This document shows positions 1 through 9,416 of a DNA stretch of 64,000 bases, in pieces. Positions within the stretch are counted from its first letter, which is position 1, and each line of letters starts with the position of its first letter. Location: assembly GCA_035610835.1 (NCBI GenBank), contig CM069457.1:15408149-15472148 (forward strand), read 5' to 3'. This DNA is from Ophiura sarsii. Taxonomy: Eukaryota; Echinodermata; Ophiuroidea; Amphilepidida; Ophiuridae. The notes beneath the pieces were generated by a model that saw only the letters and a program-made list of their open reading frames with translations, was not told the DNA's origin and searched no databases. Position numbers and translations under genes: made by a program.

Positions 1-285
1 AGGAGGCCTTTTGTGGTGACAAGATTCGTGATCGAAGTCGGATGAAAAAACCGTCGGCACCTTAGTCGTGGCAAGATTTGCTGATGAATCCTCTCAACAC
101 CAAGTGAACACTGGTATATGACTATAATGTATTTACCAATAAAAAAATATTAGAATGATGAAGCCATTATGGGGATGAGGGGAGATGTTACACTATCACC
201 AATCTGTTGGTGACGAGGGATATCCCATCTCATACAATCATTCTTATGCATCAATGGCCATGTGTGTGTTTTGAAAATTTATAAC
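1..285. other. Unrecognised flank
   Basis: I see no coding potential and no repeat I can name. The stretch ends at the 15-bp direct repeat that marks the edge of the neighbouring Penelope-like element. Confidence 0.4.
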
Positions 286-321
286 CTTATATATTTCAAT
301 GTGATAAATATAAGAGGACCT

Positions 322-354
322 GACGTTTCGATTCTAACAGAATCTTTATCGAAG
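322..354 (-). ncRNA. Degenerate hammerhead-like motif in 3' pLTR
   Basis: On the minus strand a six-base-pair stem (GATTCT/AGAATC, loop GTT) is followed directly by GAAACGTC, the 3' core and short stem III of the minimal hammerheads described from Penelope-like elements. The 5' core CTGATGA is not intact here and reads TTCGATAAA. I infer a decayed or divergent ribozyme; cleavage is doubtful. Confidence 0.4.
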
Positions 355-436
355 GTAAAATGACAGAATACAACATACGCAACATAGACAGGGGAACAAT
401 GGGCAGGAAATGAGACAAAAGATGATGTAACACAAT

Positions 437-609
437 CATCATCAATTTGACGCTACTCGTGTCTTTAATTTTTTAGGGACACGAGGCGTTGTGTCTATTG
501 TTATTTCAGTGCCTTCATACGCCGCTGCCACTCAGTTCGGTTTTGGGCGGCATCAACGGCCGCATTAGGTCATGTTAGGTTGTAAGCCTATGGCGCTCAA
601 GTCGTCTTA
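437..609 (-). mobile_element. SINE-like insertion with 10-bp target duplication
   Basis: A 173-bp segment interrupts the left pLTR arm and is bounded by the direct repeat GTAACACAAT at 427-436 and 610-619. The right arm at about 2704-2728 keeps the uninterrupted sequence, so the empty site is visible within the same locus. Read on the minus strand the insert ends in a short TGATGATG run, a common SINE 3' tail. I see no clear A or B box, so the SINE label is inference; short length, tail and duplication support retroposition. Confidence 0.6.
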
Positions 610-1072
610 GTAACACAATGGGGGACAAATTGACAGGTGGATGAATAGGGGATGGGTTATCAAACTTGACAGCTGATTGATTAAGTGGATAATGTAACAA
701 AAGGATGACATGGACAAAGGGGAGATAAAAAAGTGAAAGGCAAATGGGATTTAAAACATATCAATGGTGAGTAAAATCCATAATGGTAATGACTGAAAAT
801 GAATGATACAATGGGTGTAAGATGGAAAAGTGAAACGACTGAGGGAATATATGAAAAAACAAGACAACACAAAGTGGGAATAGGTCTGGGCTTATGGTAA
901 CAAATGATGTAAATGCACTGGAACGAGAAATGAAAATTACTGTGCATAGGAGACAATGACGAAAAAGAAAACATATAGTATCACATAGAAACAAGTAGTA
1001 AAAAATGGAAAGTAAAACAAATGTGAAAAAATGCAAGTAATAAGTTAATTAGCTACAAATGGAGGAGGGGAT

Positions 1073-1098
1073 GGGGGGGGGGGGGGGGGGGGGGGGGG
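1073..1098 (+). repeat. Poly-G tract, 26 bases
   Basis: An uninterrupted run of 26 G lies between the endonuclease region and the left arm of the Penelope-like element. It is one of at least seven G or C homopolymers of 19 bases or more in this window. Confidence 0.95.
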
Positions 1099-1205
1099 AT
1101 GAGTCTAATAATTCCTTTCCTGTATAAGACCGTGGGGCTGGATTGTGAGAATACGCTTCATCCATAGCTTCTCTCTACTGAGACGTACCACTTCTGAACG
1201 GCTAC

Positions 1206-1854
1206 CTAAAGATTCAATCCCGGGGATTCAATGCCCTGTAATATTATATCAGACATGGTGTGGTTGGAAAGGTTGAAATGTTGTCCGACAGGTGGCTTGT
1301 TGGTGTTGACCGTCGATCTGTGTCCAAAGAAGCGCTTCTTCAGTGAGTTCTTGGTCTCACCAACATACTGGACTCCACACACTCTACATGATAAGAGATA
1401 AATGACATTAGATGTGGTACAAGTGATGTTGCCCTTCGTCTTGTAGGTGGCATGGGTGGTGTGACTGGTAAAGGAATCACCTTCCACCTACTGGTCGACT
1501 CGCACTTAGAAGTGTCATGCTGCGTAGGGAGAGAATCATCAGTTAATGTGGAATGGTAGCACGTACTAACATATCTCGGAGGTTGCGAGGGCGTCTGTAG
1601 GCCAGAATGGGTGTATCAGGAACTGCACGACGAAGACTGTCTGATGTGTGGAGAATGTGGTGGTTAGTGTTGGTGATTTGACGTAGGGGAGGAAGGTTGG
1701 GATGAAATGTGGTAACAAGGGGAATCATAGGGGTGGGATCTCGGTTTCTAGACTTCTCCTCTAGGACTGTGGCTCTTGGGAGAGAGTGGACTTTCTGGAT
1801 GGCTTGCTGGACTTTGGTAGAACTGTGACTCCTGGCAACCAAATGCTTCTTCAA
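1206..1854 (-). pseudogene. Penelope linker and GIY-YIG endonuclease region
   Basis: Two open stretches on the minus strand follow the reverse transcriptase. The first (1854-1543) contains KKHLVARSHSSTKVQQAI and later ILAYRRPRNLRDMLVRAT, the conserved linker of Penelope proteins. The second (1487-1206) contains FTSHTTHATYKTKG, NVIYLLSCRVCG and QYVGETKNSLKKRFFGHRS, a GIY-YIG-type nuclease core with its Cys pair and catalytic Arg region. The enzyme would nick target DNA to prime reverse transcription. Frame changes separate the parts, and no start or stop fits an intact protein. It belongs to the same element as the reverse transcriptase just upstream on the minus strand. Confidence 0.8.
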
Positions 1855-1867
1855 ATTCTGTGCATGA

Positions 1868-2509
1868 CTATACGAATCTGGATTCGTCAGAGCAAATACG
1901 TCGGAGACGGAGAGCCTGACTATATGCTATGTCAGTCTTACAATGGCGAGGGTGGCAGCTTGAAGCATGAAGATACTGGTGCGTATCTGTGGGATTGGTG
2001 AAGAGATCTGTAGACAGCATACCATTCTCAGTTTTCTGTATGGTAACATCAAGAAAGTGTGCCTGTTGGTGGGAGTAATCTGAAGTGAACTTAATGGTCC
2101 TGTGAAATGAGTTCATATGATCAATGAATGTGAGGGGACTGCTTTTATCACTGGTCCAGATGAAGAATATATCGTCGATGTACCGCCACCAAATCCAAGG
2201 TCTACAGGGCGCTTCAGCTAGAAATTGTTCCTCAAGCCTAGACATAAAAAGACAGGCCCATGAAGGAGCCATCCTATTACTCATAGCTGTGCCATGTATT
2301 TGCAAGTAGGTCTTGTACATGAAAGTGAAATTGTTCTTGGTTAGGACATGGTTCATGAGGCATTCAATGTCAGATATGGGAGGACCGGAATGACCAATCT
2401 TGGCCAGAGCTGCACGGCTTGCTTCGATGCCTTCTTGGTGGGGAATGTTAGTATAGAGGGACTTAACATCAAATGTGCCAATAATAGCGGTACTTGGAAC
2501 TTGTATCAT
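1868..2509 (-). pseudogene. Penelope-type reverse transcriptase fragment
   Basis: The 213-residue open frame contains FDVKSLYTNIPHQEGI (motif A region, with the catalytic Asp), a central palm segment and WRYIDDIFFIW (motif C with the catalytic Asp pair). These are signatures of Penelope reverse transcriptases, which group with telomerase rather than with LINEs. A later HFLDVTIQ matches the family's downstream block. The N-terminal third of a full protein is absent; the frame begins where the inverted arm starts, so the copy is truncated. A frameshift near 1860 separates it from the linker and nuclease. Confidence 0.85.
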
Positions 2510-2838
2510 TCATTTTCAGTCATTACCATTATGGATTTTACCCCGGATTTTACTCACCATTGATATGTTTTAAATCCCATTTGCCTTTCACTTTTTTTTA
2601 TCTCCCCTTTGTCCATGTCATTCTTTCGTTACATTATCCACTTTAATCAATCAGCTGTCAAGTTTGATAACCTATCCCATATTCATCCATCTGTCAATTT
2701 GTCCTCCCATTGTGTTACATCATCTTTGTCTCATTTCCTGCCCATTGTTCCCCTGTCTATATAGGTTGTGTATGTTGTATTCTGTCATTTTACTTCGATA
2801 AAGATTCTGTTAGAATCGAAACGTCAGGTCCTCTTATA
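2502..2838. repeat. Right inverted arm (pLTR) of the Penelope-like element
   Basis: This is the mirror of the left arm without the SINE-like insert, so it preserves the empty site. It lies upstream of the truncated reverse transcriptase in element orientation. Confidence 0.8.
2793..2825 (+). ncRNA. Degenerate hammerhead-like motif in right arm
   Basis: The same stem (GATTCT, GTT loop, AGAATC) and GAAACGTC as in the left arm, read here on the plus strand. The 5' core again reads TTCGATAAA instead of CTGATGA. Both arms share this form, so the change predates the arm duplication or is a family variant. Confidence 0.4.
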
Positions 2839-2914
2839 TTTATTACATTTACTTACACAGGCTATTTTTGTGGATAAGCAGTTTGCATTCAGCTTTTATC
2901 TTATATATTTCAAT

Positions 2915-3244
2915 TATATTCTAATTGCATCGTATCTGACATTTTTAGATTCTAGAGGGTATATCATTTCGCGTCGCATACATCGCACATTTGTACCATA
3001 CACCCACCCCAAAGTTTAAAAAAATATACGACTACTGTAAAAGTTGTGTTTACGGGCTAACGGACTTAACTTTAAACGTCTTACGGTAGGGTTGTTCTAT
3101 AAACAGACACTTAATATAGTAACATTAAATAAAATATATTAAAGTACAATACAATACACCATAATATAATCTCGAAGTTATTAACGTCAGCAATGATTTA
3201 AAACCGTCTAGTGAGTGCAATAGTAATGTACAATTTGAACATGT
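2915..3244. other. No recognisable gene
   Basis: AT-rich sequence after the Penelope target duplication. I see no coding or repeat structure I can support. Confidence 0.4.
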
Positions 3245-3328
3245 TAAGGTGCGTTCATACCCCCGTCGCGCGCCGATGTCCATCGACGTCGGCCGATGCG
3301 CAACGACGGGGGTATGAACGCACCTTTA
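3245..3328. mobile_element. 84-bp perfect-stem palindrome (mini-MITE)
   Basis: The ends AAGGTGCGTTCATACCCC and GGGGTATGAACGCACCTT are exact reverse complements, and the flanks offer a TA duplication. The interior is GC-rich and partly self-complementary (CGATG/CATCG). The whole unit would fold into one hairpin, and there is no room for coding. Confidence 0.65.
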
Positions 3329-3469
3329 GGAGAATCATTTCTAACACTGTGCAATGTCTTTTGATTTTTGCAATTAATGTTTTCCTTTTCAACTCTAAAT
3401 ACAAATCACTGACATTGTGATAACGACTACACTGTCATGGTAAGGCCATTTAACATACACAATTCTAAC

Positions 3470-4040
3470 CCTTGACAACAATCAAAGGTACAACTTTATC
3501 ATAGGGTTAGAAATTTCTGTCCTTAAGAAGACTTGGATTGTGTGTGAAATGGCTATAACAATGAAATATACATACTTGATCATAGGGTTAGAAATTTCTG
3601 TCCTTATGACGATTTGAACTGTGTGAAATGGCTATAACAATCACAGGTACAAACTTGATCATAGGGTTAGAAATGTCTGTCCTTATGAAGACTTGGATTG
3701 TGTGAAATGGCTGTAACAATCAAATATACTTGATCATAGGGTTAGAAATGTCTGTCCTTATGAAGACTTCAATTGTGCGTAAAATGGCTATAACAATCAA
3801 AGGTAACAACTTGATCATAGGGTTAGAAATGTCTGTCCTTATGCAGACTTGGATGGCGTGTGAAATGGCTATAACAATCAAATTTACAAACTTGATCATA
3901 GGGTTAGACATTTCTGTCGTTATGACGATTTGGACTGTGTGCAATGGCTCTAACAATCACAGGTACAAACTTGATCATAGGGTTAGAAATGTCTGTCCTT
4001 ATGAAGACTTGGATTATGTGAAATGGCTATAACAATCAAA
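3470..4040. repeat. Satellite, about 79-bp unit, seven copies (part 1)
   Basis: The unit carries TCATAGGGTTAGAAATGTCT, then TGTCCTTATGAAGACTTGGA and AATGGCTATAACAATCA. It recurs about every 79 bp. The open frames across it on both strands are by-products of a repeat length near a multiple of three. One more unit lies beyond the inserted LINE. Confidence 0.9.
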
Positions 4041-4931
4041 CTGTTCGACATCCTAGCAGGCGTACTCCAACCCTTGCCCTCTATCTATTCATAATCATAC
4101 TTGATTATTGCTTAAGAATAGCTATCAGTGATGGGAGAGAAGAGGAACTAGGATTCACCATCAAGCCTAGTCAAAGTCGAAGAATAGGGCCAAAGAAAGT
4201 CACAGATCTTGACTTTGCAGATGACATAGCGTTACTTTCTGACACTAAGGAGCAGGCGCAGAAGCTGCTGAAATATGTTGAGGACGCAGCGCTCAAAACT
4301 GGGCTCCACATGAATGCCAAGAAAACCAAATGCATGGTATTTCACCAAACACAAGCGGTACAGCTAAAAAACCTCTAATGGAATGGAAGTAACCTAGACA
4401 ACGTAGAGGACTTCAAATACCTGGGAACTTGGGTAGGTAGCAGCCAGCATGACATTGAAATACGTAAAGCACTTGCTTGAAAGGCCTGCAATGCTCTAAA
4501 CAAAGTGTGGAAATCCAGCCTCTGTCGAAAAAAAAATCCGCCTTTTCCAAGCTACTGTTCAAAGTGTCCTACTGTATGGAGCCGCCGAGACATGGACAAT
4601 CACCAAAAGTCTAAAAAATCTCTAGATGGATGCTACACTAGGATGATGAGAACTGCACTCAACATTAGTTGGAAAGACAAGGTAACAAACAAAGACTTGT
4701 ATGGAAACTTACAAAAGGTATCACAAAACATCACAGATCGAAGGATGAGATTTGCATTGCATAATGAGATACTATTTGACCTCGTGCTATGGAGACCCAA
4801 ACATGGACATATATCTGTTGGCCGTGAAAGACACAGGACTGACTGATGAGGAGATGAATGCATGCATGACGGACAGAGTAATATGGCGAGCCATCACGAA
4901 GACCGATCGAGATCGACCTAAGTAGGTAAGT
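4041..4931 (+). pseudogene. LINE reverse transcriptase fragment inside satellite
   Basis: Broken frames on the plus strand read FDILAGVLQ, then LDFADDIALLS (catalytic motif C region), MNAKKTKCMVF, DFKYLGTWVG, LDGCYTRMMRTALNISWKD and WRPKHG. The order matches the RT palm, thumb and C-terminal region of the LINE fragment at 34450-35376, which is the same family. Several frameshifts and stops (near 4060-4200 and 4377) make it non-functional. The insert is bounded by ATCAAA at 4035-4040 and 4932-4937, which fits a short target duplication. I do not assign the clade. Confidence 0.8.
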
Positions 4932-5013
4932 ATCAAAGGTACAAACTTGATCATAGGGTTAGAAATGTCTGTCCTTATGACGACTTGGATTGTGCGTAAA
5001 TGGCTATAATGGC
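4932..5013. repeat. Satellite, 79-bp unit (part 2)
   Basis: One further copy of the unit at 3470-4040 resumes exactly after the LINE fragment, showing that the LINE landed inside the array. Confidence 0.85.
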
Positions 5014-5892
5014 CCCTCGCATGTATCCGTGTGAGCTGGGCGGCCCCTTACACACGGTGGGCCGTTTCCCGTCCGTTGAACACGTTCAGGGGACTTTGCC
5101 GGCCAACGGAGTTTTGAACATGCTCAAATCTCCTGGCGGGTGAGTAAAAGCGGTGGTGAACGATGAGAGCCCGATATGAGGACGGTATAAGGACGGCGCA
5201 CCCGTTTCGCACCCGTTTCGCACCCGTTTCGCGCCCATTCGCAGGGCGGTGATGGATGGGGTGGACGTCGACCATCTTAGTGACGGGCTGCGAACGGCCG
5301 CATGCAGCCTGGTAACCGTTCGCGGAACGGACTCTCAGCAGGCATGTTGTAGTGTAACGAAAATAGGCCTTTGATCCTAGGATTTCAAAGTACAACTTTT
5401 ACACTCCACGTTTAGTATACGGCAAGTCTGCCGAAATTGGAGCCGTAATTTACGATCTTTTATTTGGCCATTTCCTAAATTCTTACCACTTTATGACTTC
5501 AGACGATCCTGATAAATAGTAAAGAGACCATTTATTCACACATTTGAGCTTACTATCCGGTAAAATAACCTCCAAAATCAGGTTTATAATCCAATGTTTT
5601 CATTACTCCGATCCGAGATCAACATTTTGCGATCTCCATCTGTCAAACTCAGTGTTGACATCCGGTTTTCTCACACATTTCTAGGATTCTGTACACAAAA
5701 ATCCCTCCTAAAATTACTTTCATCATTTCGGACATCGTAGCCTTTTCAGATTATTGATGTATGCATTTAAAAGAAAGTTATTGTTCAAAATAGGCACATT
5801 TTCGGCATAAAATATGATTTGAGAATATTTTGAAAACAATCTGTCTTCCGCGTACAAAAGCGTCCTACGACGCACACGCAAGACATATTTAA
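5014..5892. other. GC-rich then AT-rich stretch, no recognised gene
   Basis: From 5030 to 5340 the sequence is GC-rich with CpG-containing short repeats such as CACCCGTTTCGC, present three times near 5200. A minus-strand open frame of 115 codons (5048-5395) has low-complexity Arg-rich content and matches no family I know. The remainder is AT-rich and featureless. Confidence 0.4.
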
Positions 5893-6093
5893 GGTAAGTC
5901 TCATTAGCGTATATGGATCAGCCAATTAGAGGAGAGCTCAGTTTGACTTCTGTCCAATCAGGACATAGTTCAGGGGCGGGGCTTTAGGCCTAAAAGTGCA
6001 TATATAGGACAGAAAGGGGACAAAACGTCACCATTCGGTCACAAAACACACTTTCTTATACTTCTCAGAACCTATTAGACTACTAACAAAGGT
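5893..6093 (+). promoter_or_regulatory. Candidate Pol II promoter with first exon and donor
   Basis: In order on the plus strand: CCAAT at 5922-5926, CCAAT at 5954-5958, a GC box GGGGCGGGGC at 5973-5982, CATATATAGG (TATA box) at 5999-6008, and about 25 bp on a pyrimidine-A initiator-like TCACCATTC. A splice donor AAAG/GTGAGA follows at 6091/6092, suggesting a short non-coding first exon of about 60 bp. Spacing fits a conventional TATA promoter. No downstream coding exon can be identified, so its gene is unknown. Confidence 0.45.
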
Positions 6094-6338
6094 GAGACAA
6101 AAAGTACTAAGATAAAGGGAGTCTCCCGGTGCCTAGCACCATGGGACAACTCCCAAAGGGTGTGACTGACTAACATAATAAGACAAGACTAGGACAGAAG
6201 TGATAAGACAAGGCAGGCCAATGCGAGTGGGACAGAACTGGACATATGTGTGACGATTGGGACACTTATGGACAAACATTAATCCATAGAAGTTCTTGTC
6301 TAATAAGCCTACCATATAATGCAATAAAATCGCAGATG

Positions 6339-6462
6339 TAAGGGGTCGTCCATAATTTTCGCCATTTTCAGTTACGTACAAAGCGTACGTAACAGGGGGG
6401 GGGGGGGGGGGGGTCGAAATATACCCCAACCGTACGTAACTTAAATGGCGATCTTAAGAGGC
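6339..6462. mobile_element. Poly-G-centred palindromic MITE, copy 1
   Basis: The left end GGGGTCGTCCATAATTTTCG is followed by CCATTTTCAGTTACGTAC. The right part reads CGTACGTAACTTAAATGGCG, an imperfect mirror. Nineteen G (6395-6413) fill the centre. The same family recurs at 7838-7986, where the right end is better preserved. Confidence 0.65.
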
Positions 6463-6600
6463 GGATTTTCTTTTTAAAGTACAAAATAAAAGAATATATC
6501 AATAATGAAAAAATTAAAAAGATAAGCCTAATAGATATTTTTTTAAATAAAAATCGTAGGAGTAGAAAATAAATATACAGTAGAAAACATTCTGGAAAAG

Positions 6601-6723
6601 GGATAGCAATAGCTATCTTATCATTGTTCTATAGTAAATCCTGACTCGACAACGTTGACCGCAATAGCGATAGCTATCTTATCATTGTTCTATAGTAAAT
6701 CCTGACTTGACAACGTTGACCGC
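6601..6723. repeat. Two-copy tandem duplication, about 61 bp
   Basis: The unit containing ATAGCTATCTTATCATTG and GACAACGTTGACCGC is present twice in direct orientation with few differences. Confidence 0.85.
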
Positions 6724-6848
6724 AAACAGCTGGGAGCTTCGACAATAGGTGGCGCAAAAGGTCATCCTAAGCATGTCGAAAGCCAGACTCCGATTTACTG
6801 ACTTTGCCATGAACAGAAATCAGTGGGGTAGCCCAAGGGGTAGCCAGA

Positions 6849-6890
6849 GGGGAGGGGAGGGGAGGGGGCGAGGGGCGAGGGGCGAGGGGC
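6849..6890 (+). repeat. G-rich tandem tract, G-quadruplex candidate
   Basis: Repeated GGGGA then GGGGCGA units give more than four G-runs of four or more with one- to two-base loops, the pattern required for an intramolecular quadruplex. Confidence 0.7.
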
Positions 6891-6983
6891 GATCGCTCTG
6901 ACTGTCATGTTGGTTGAGATTGGCACTGTCGGTTCATTTGACAAGAGGAATCAATTAATTAATATGATGGTCGCTCAATACGG

Positions 6984-7235
6984 CGGCGATGGACACCAAC
7001 CGGCTGATTGTTCCCAGATCCAACCTTACTATCGGTGATCACAGTTTTAAGGTTACTGGCACAAAGGCCTGGAACTCGATCCCTGCCAATACACCTCAGA
7101 ACTGCTCAGTCAACGGAGACTTTTAAAAGTAATCTTAAGAATTATTTATTTTAACTTTTTTTCTTCTTGTAAACGCTATGGTACATATGTAAATAGCGTC
7201 ATAAATACCTGTTTGTTGTTGTTGTTGTTGTTGTA
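6984..7235 (+). pseudogene. 3' end of a CR1/jockey-like LINE, copy 1
   Basis: The frame reads AMDTNRLIVPRSNLTIGD then FKVTGTKAWNS, the conserved C-terminus of ORF2 in this LINE group, and then shifts. The 3' UTR contains CGCTATGGTACATATGTAAATAGCGTC and a (TTG)n tail. The same 3' end occurs at 60335-60738. It is strongly 5'-truncated. Confidence 0.7.
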
Positions 7236-7470
7236 CACAGATGGAAATTAGTTTCGCCCGCTACGCGCACACGTGTCTCCAAAATGCAATATTTTTTGGT
7301 ATAAGCTTGTTTAGAGCCAAAATGTACCTCAATCATAGCAAACATTAGGGTAATGTCGAAAATGTTCGTGCGCTACGCGAAAATTACTTTTGTCACAATA
7401 ATCTTGTCGGTTCACTTTCATTTCTGCCCTCCCCCAATATGAAATACCTTACTACGCCACTGACAAAAAT

Positions 7471-7837
7471 GTTTCATGTACACGACGAAACAATATTGCT
7501 TCTGTGATTTTAAAACAATCCATGGCTCAAGTTCCTAGTGTTGTTGTTTATCATTTCTGTATTCAAAAGTATTTAATACATGTGTCATTTGTTTCAAAAT
7601 ATCTTGATAATTTTTGATAATTATTTATCAAAGAAAATGATAATTTTTAGCAAAGAAAGAATGGCAGAATCATCAAATCAACACCAGAGATATACAATAA
7701 ATATGATCAGAGAAGTTTATCTTTCTCTATTGTGTATCGCACAACTAGTTATGTTGTATACGGCAATTCGTCTTTTATTAAAATACAATGGTTTTTAACC
7801 AAACATGAGGGTATATCAAGCCATGAAAATTTCCCGG
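7471..7837. other. No recognisable gene
   Basis: AT-rich; open frames here are short, compositionally biased and unlike known proteins. Confidence 0.4.
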
Positions 7838-7868
7838 AAAATTTCGCCATTTATTGCGTACGTAACTC

Positions 7869-7915
<47 letters not shown>

Positions 7916-7986
7916 GGGGGGAGGGGGGTAAAAAGTTACGTACGCTCTGTACGTAAGTGAAAATGGCGATAATTTTGGATGACCCC
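7838..7986. mobile_element. Poly-G-centred palindromic MITE, copy 2
   Basis: The left TTCGCCATTTATTGCGTACG mirrors the right CGTACGTAAGTGAAAATGGC, and the right end finishes with ATAATTTTGGATGACCCC, the mirror of the left end of copy 1. A run of 44 G at 7871-7914 fills the centre. Confidence 0.7.
7871..7914 (+). repeat. Poly-G tract, 44 bases
   Basis: Uninterrupted G44, followed by AGGGGGGAGGGGGG. It is the longest homopolymer in the window and the likely cause of the poly-Gly and poly-Pro open frames over it. Confidence 0.95.
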
Positions 7987-8376
7987 TAAGCCATGTCACG
8001 GTTAAGACCAATTTTCGTGCCCCGCAACTAAAAGTGCATTATGGGCACGTTAGAAAATAACAGTACTGTATAGCCCAAAAATATTATGCTTTGTAAAATT
8101 ACGTTGTATCCCAAATACTGTGACTTTGGACTATTACAGTGTGTTCAATTTGATGTAATAAAAGTATACCTCACGTTTTCACATAGCGGCACGGTACAGA
8201 ACCTGCGTGTTGATTGGCCGCGCAATGTTTAGCGTACACTTGCGCACGGGTGGCACGTGAGCCGCACTCTATTAATTTACGCGCGAGTTTTTTACTTGAC
8301 GCGACGCTCGCATTTTCGAGTCATAAACTCAGCTGGCACAGCACTGCGCGTCGCTATCGTGGTGCAGTACCCTTAA

Positions 8377-9055
8377 GGCCTGACCATACTCCACCAACGC
8401 TTCAACGCTTGCGCTCTGAAACATGCGTATTAGTGCCCATTACAAAACCAAAACAACGCTCGATCGGGAAAGCGTTTTCCGATAATTCGATCAGCCTAAA
8501 ACCAAGCGGCCCATGTGGCGATCGCCACAACGCCACAGTGGCCAGTCCGCCCCTGCACGCTCGGGCCAACGCTGAAGTTGAATTCAGGTCAACTTTGTAG
8601 CGTTGACGCTGTCCACGGACCAATCAGCAAGCAGGACACTTTGCCGGACTTTTGACGTCACATATTTTTTCTTGAGCTCCCATTCATGAAAATACAGCCG
8701 AAATAGGCAAATCCCAGGCAAATCCGGCTATTTTTGCTGATGGAATGATATTGTGTATGTCAAGGTATGTTTATACACTAGGCCTAAGCAAGTTTGTTGC
8801 GATGTTGATGCCTGTGATGTGCTAGAAATACAAATTTGCGGCGTTTTGTGAGGTAGTTTGGTCGTCTGTTCTCCAGAACACCATAAGCCCCGCCCACAGC
8901 GTTGACGCATTTGCTGATTTGGTCGAGCGTTGACCAACGCTAGCGTTCGGCGTAGATTCCCGATGAGCGGCAGAGCGTTGGTACATTTTGTGACAAGCGT
9001 AGCGTGACAACGCTTGCGCTCATCGTTGCAGCGTTGGTGGAGTATGGGGAGGCCT
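8377..9055. mobile_element. Palindromic-ended element flanked by TTAA
   Basis: TTAA occurs at 8373-8376 and 9056-9059. Inside it, the ends GGCCTGACCATACTCCACC and GGTGGAGTATGGGGAGGCC are inverted repeats, followed on both sides by several CAACGCT/AGCGTTG subterminal motifs. A TTAA target with inverted ends fits piggyBac-like or Kolobok-like non-autonomous elements. The interior has no recognised transposase. A relative with amplified GCGTTGTGGAGTATG units lies at 23150-23400. Confidence 0.7.
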
Positions 9056-9297
9056 TTAACGTTATGTTCCGTGAACCGTGTCACGCTGGATTATACGCAT
9101 TGTGAGGCAATCTTTTTCGGGTGGGCGGCATTGTTTGGTATAACAAAAGGTCAAATGTCGTGGCCCATCGACTAGGATCGATAAACTTAGCGGTAACTTT
9201 TCGCGAGTAGAAACAGGGGGGATTTAAAAACTTACCGTTTTTGGCGTTAAAACTTACCGTTAACAACACCATTTCTTCGTAAATATTACTGTTGTAG

Positions 9298-9416
9298 TCG
9301 AGTCCACAGCATCCGAGTCCGAGTCCTTGAGAAAAGGACTCGAGTCCAAGTCCAAGTCTTTGCCAATTTCTATGTCCGAGTCCGAGTCCTCAATGTACGA
9401 GTCCGAGTCCTTATGT
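9298..9416 (+). repeat. Interrupted GAGTCC hexamer repeat
   Basis: Clusters of GAGTCCGAGTCC and variants such as CCAAGTCCAAGT are separated by short unrelated bases. Confidence 0.75.

Larger units (their letters stand above)
311..811. repeat. Left inverted arm (pLTR) of the Penelope-like element
   Basis: This is the reverse complement of 2502-2838 apart from point changes and a 173-bp insertion at 437-609. In element orientation (minus strand) it is the 3' pLTR. It ends in the hammerhead-like motif and an AGGTCCTCTTAT tail shared with the other arm. Confidence 0.8.
301..2899 (-). mobile_element. Penelope-like retroelement with inverted arms
   Basis: The minus strand carries a Penelope-type reverse transcriptase followed by a GIY-YIG endonuclease region, the standard domain order of Penelope-like elements. 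The element is flanked by an identical 15-bp direct repeat, CTTATATATTTCAAT, at 286-300 and 2900-2914, which I read as the target-site duplication. About 330 bp near the right end (2502-2838) recurs inverted at the left end (311-811), an arrangement known for Penelope pLTRs. The coding part has frame breaks, so the copy is dead. A SINE-like sequence sits inside the left arm. Family knowledge supplies the name; arms, duplication and domains are read directly. Confidence 0.85.
6821..7462. mobile_element. hAT-type MITE with nested LINE tail
   Basis: The ends CAGTGGGGTAGC and TACTACGCCACTG are near-inverted repeats of the CAGTGGCGTA class typical of hAT-derived MITEs. The flanking 8-mers ACAGAAAT (6813-6820) and ACAAAAAT (7463-7470) differ at one position, fitting the 8-bp duplication of hAT elements. 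The sequence GATTGGCACTGTCGGTTCAT is shared with the hAT MITE at 30780-31238. A LINE 3' end was inserted later at about 6984-7235. Confidence 0.7.

Noticed and set aside
3720..4032. Overlapping open frames on both strands with repeated MSNPMIKF-like units
   Set aside because: A by-product of the 79-bp satellite, present on both strands.
5048..5395. 115-codon minus frame
   Set aside because: Arg-rich low-complexity product of GC-rich sequence with no recognised family; kept only as unassigned sequence.
7732..8011. Open frames with poly-Gly and poly-Pro
   Set aside because: They cross the G44 tract in the centre of a MITE; composition explains them.
8214..8623. 128-codon plus frame and overlapping minus frame
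   Set aside because: They span the end of the TTAA-flanked element and its flank; no domain and no splice context.
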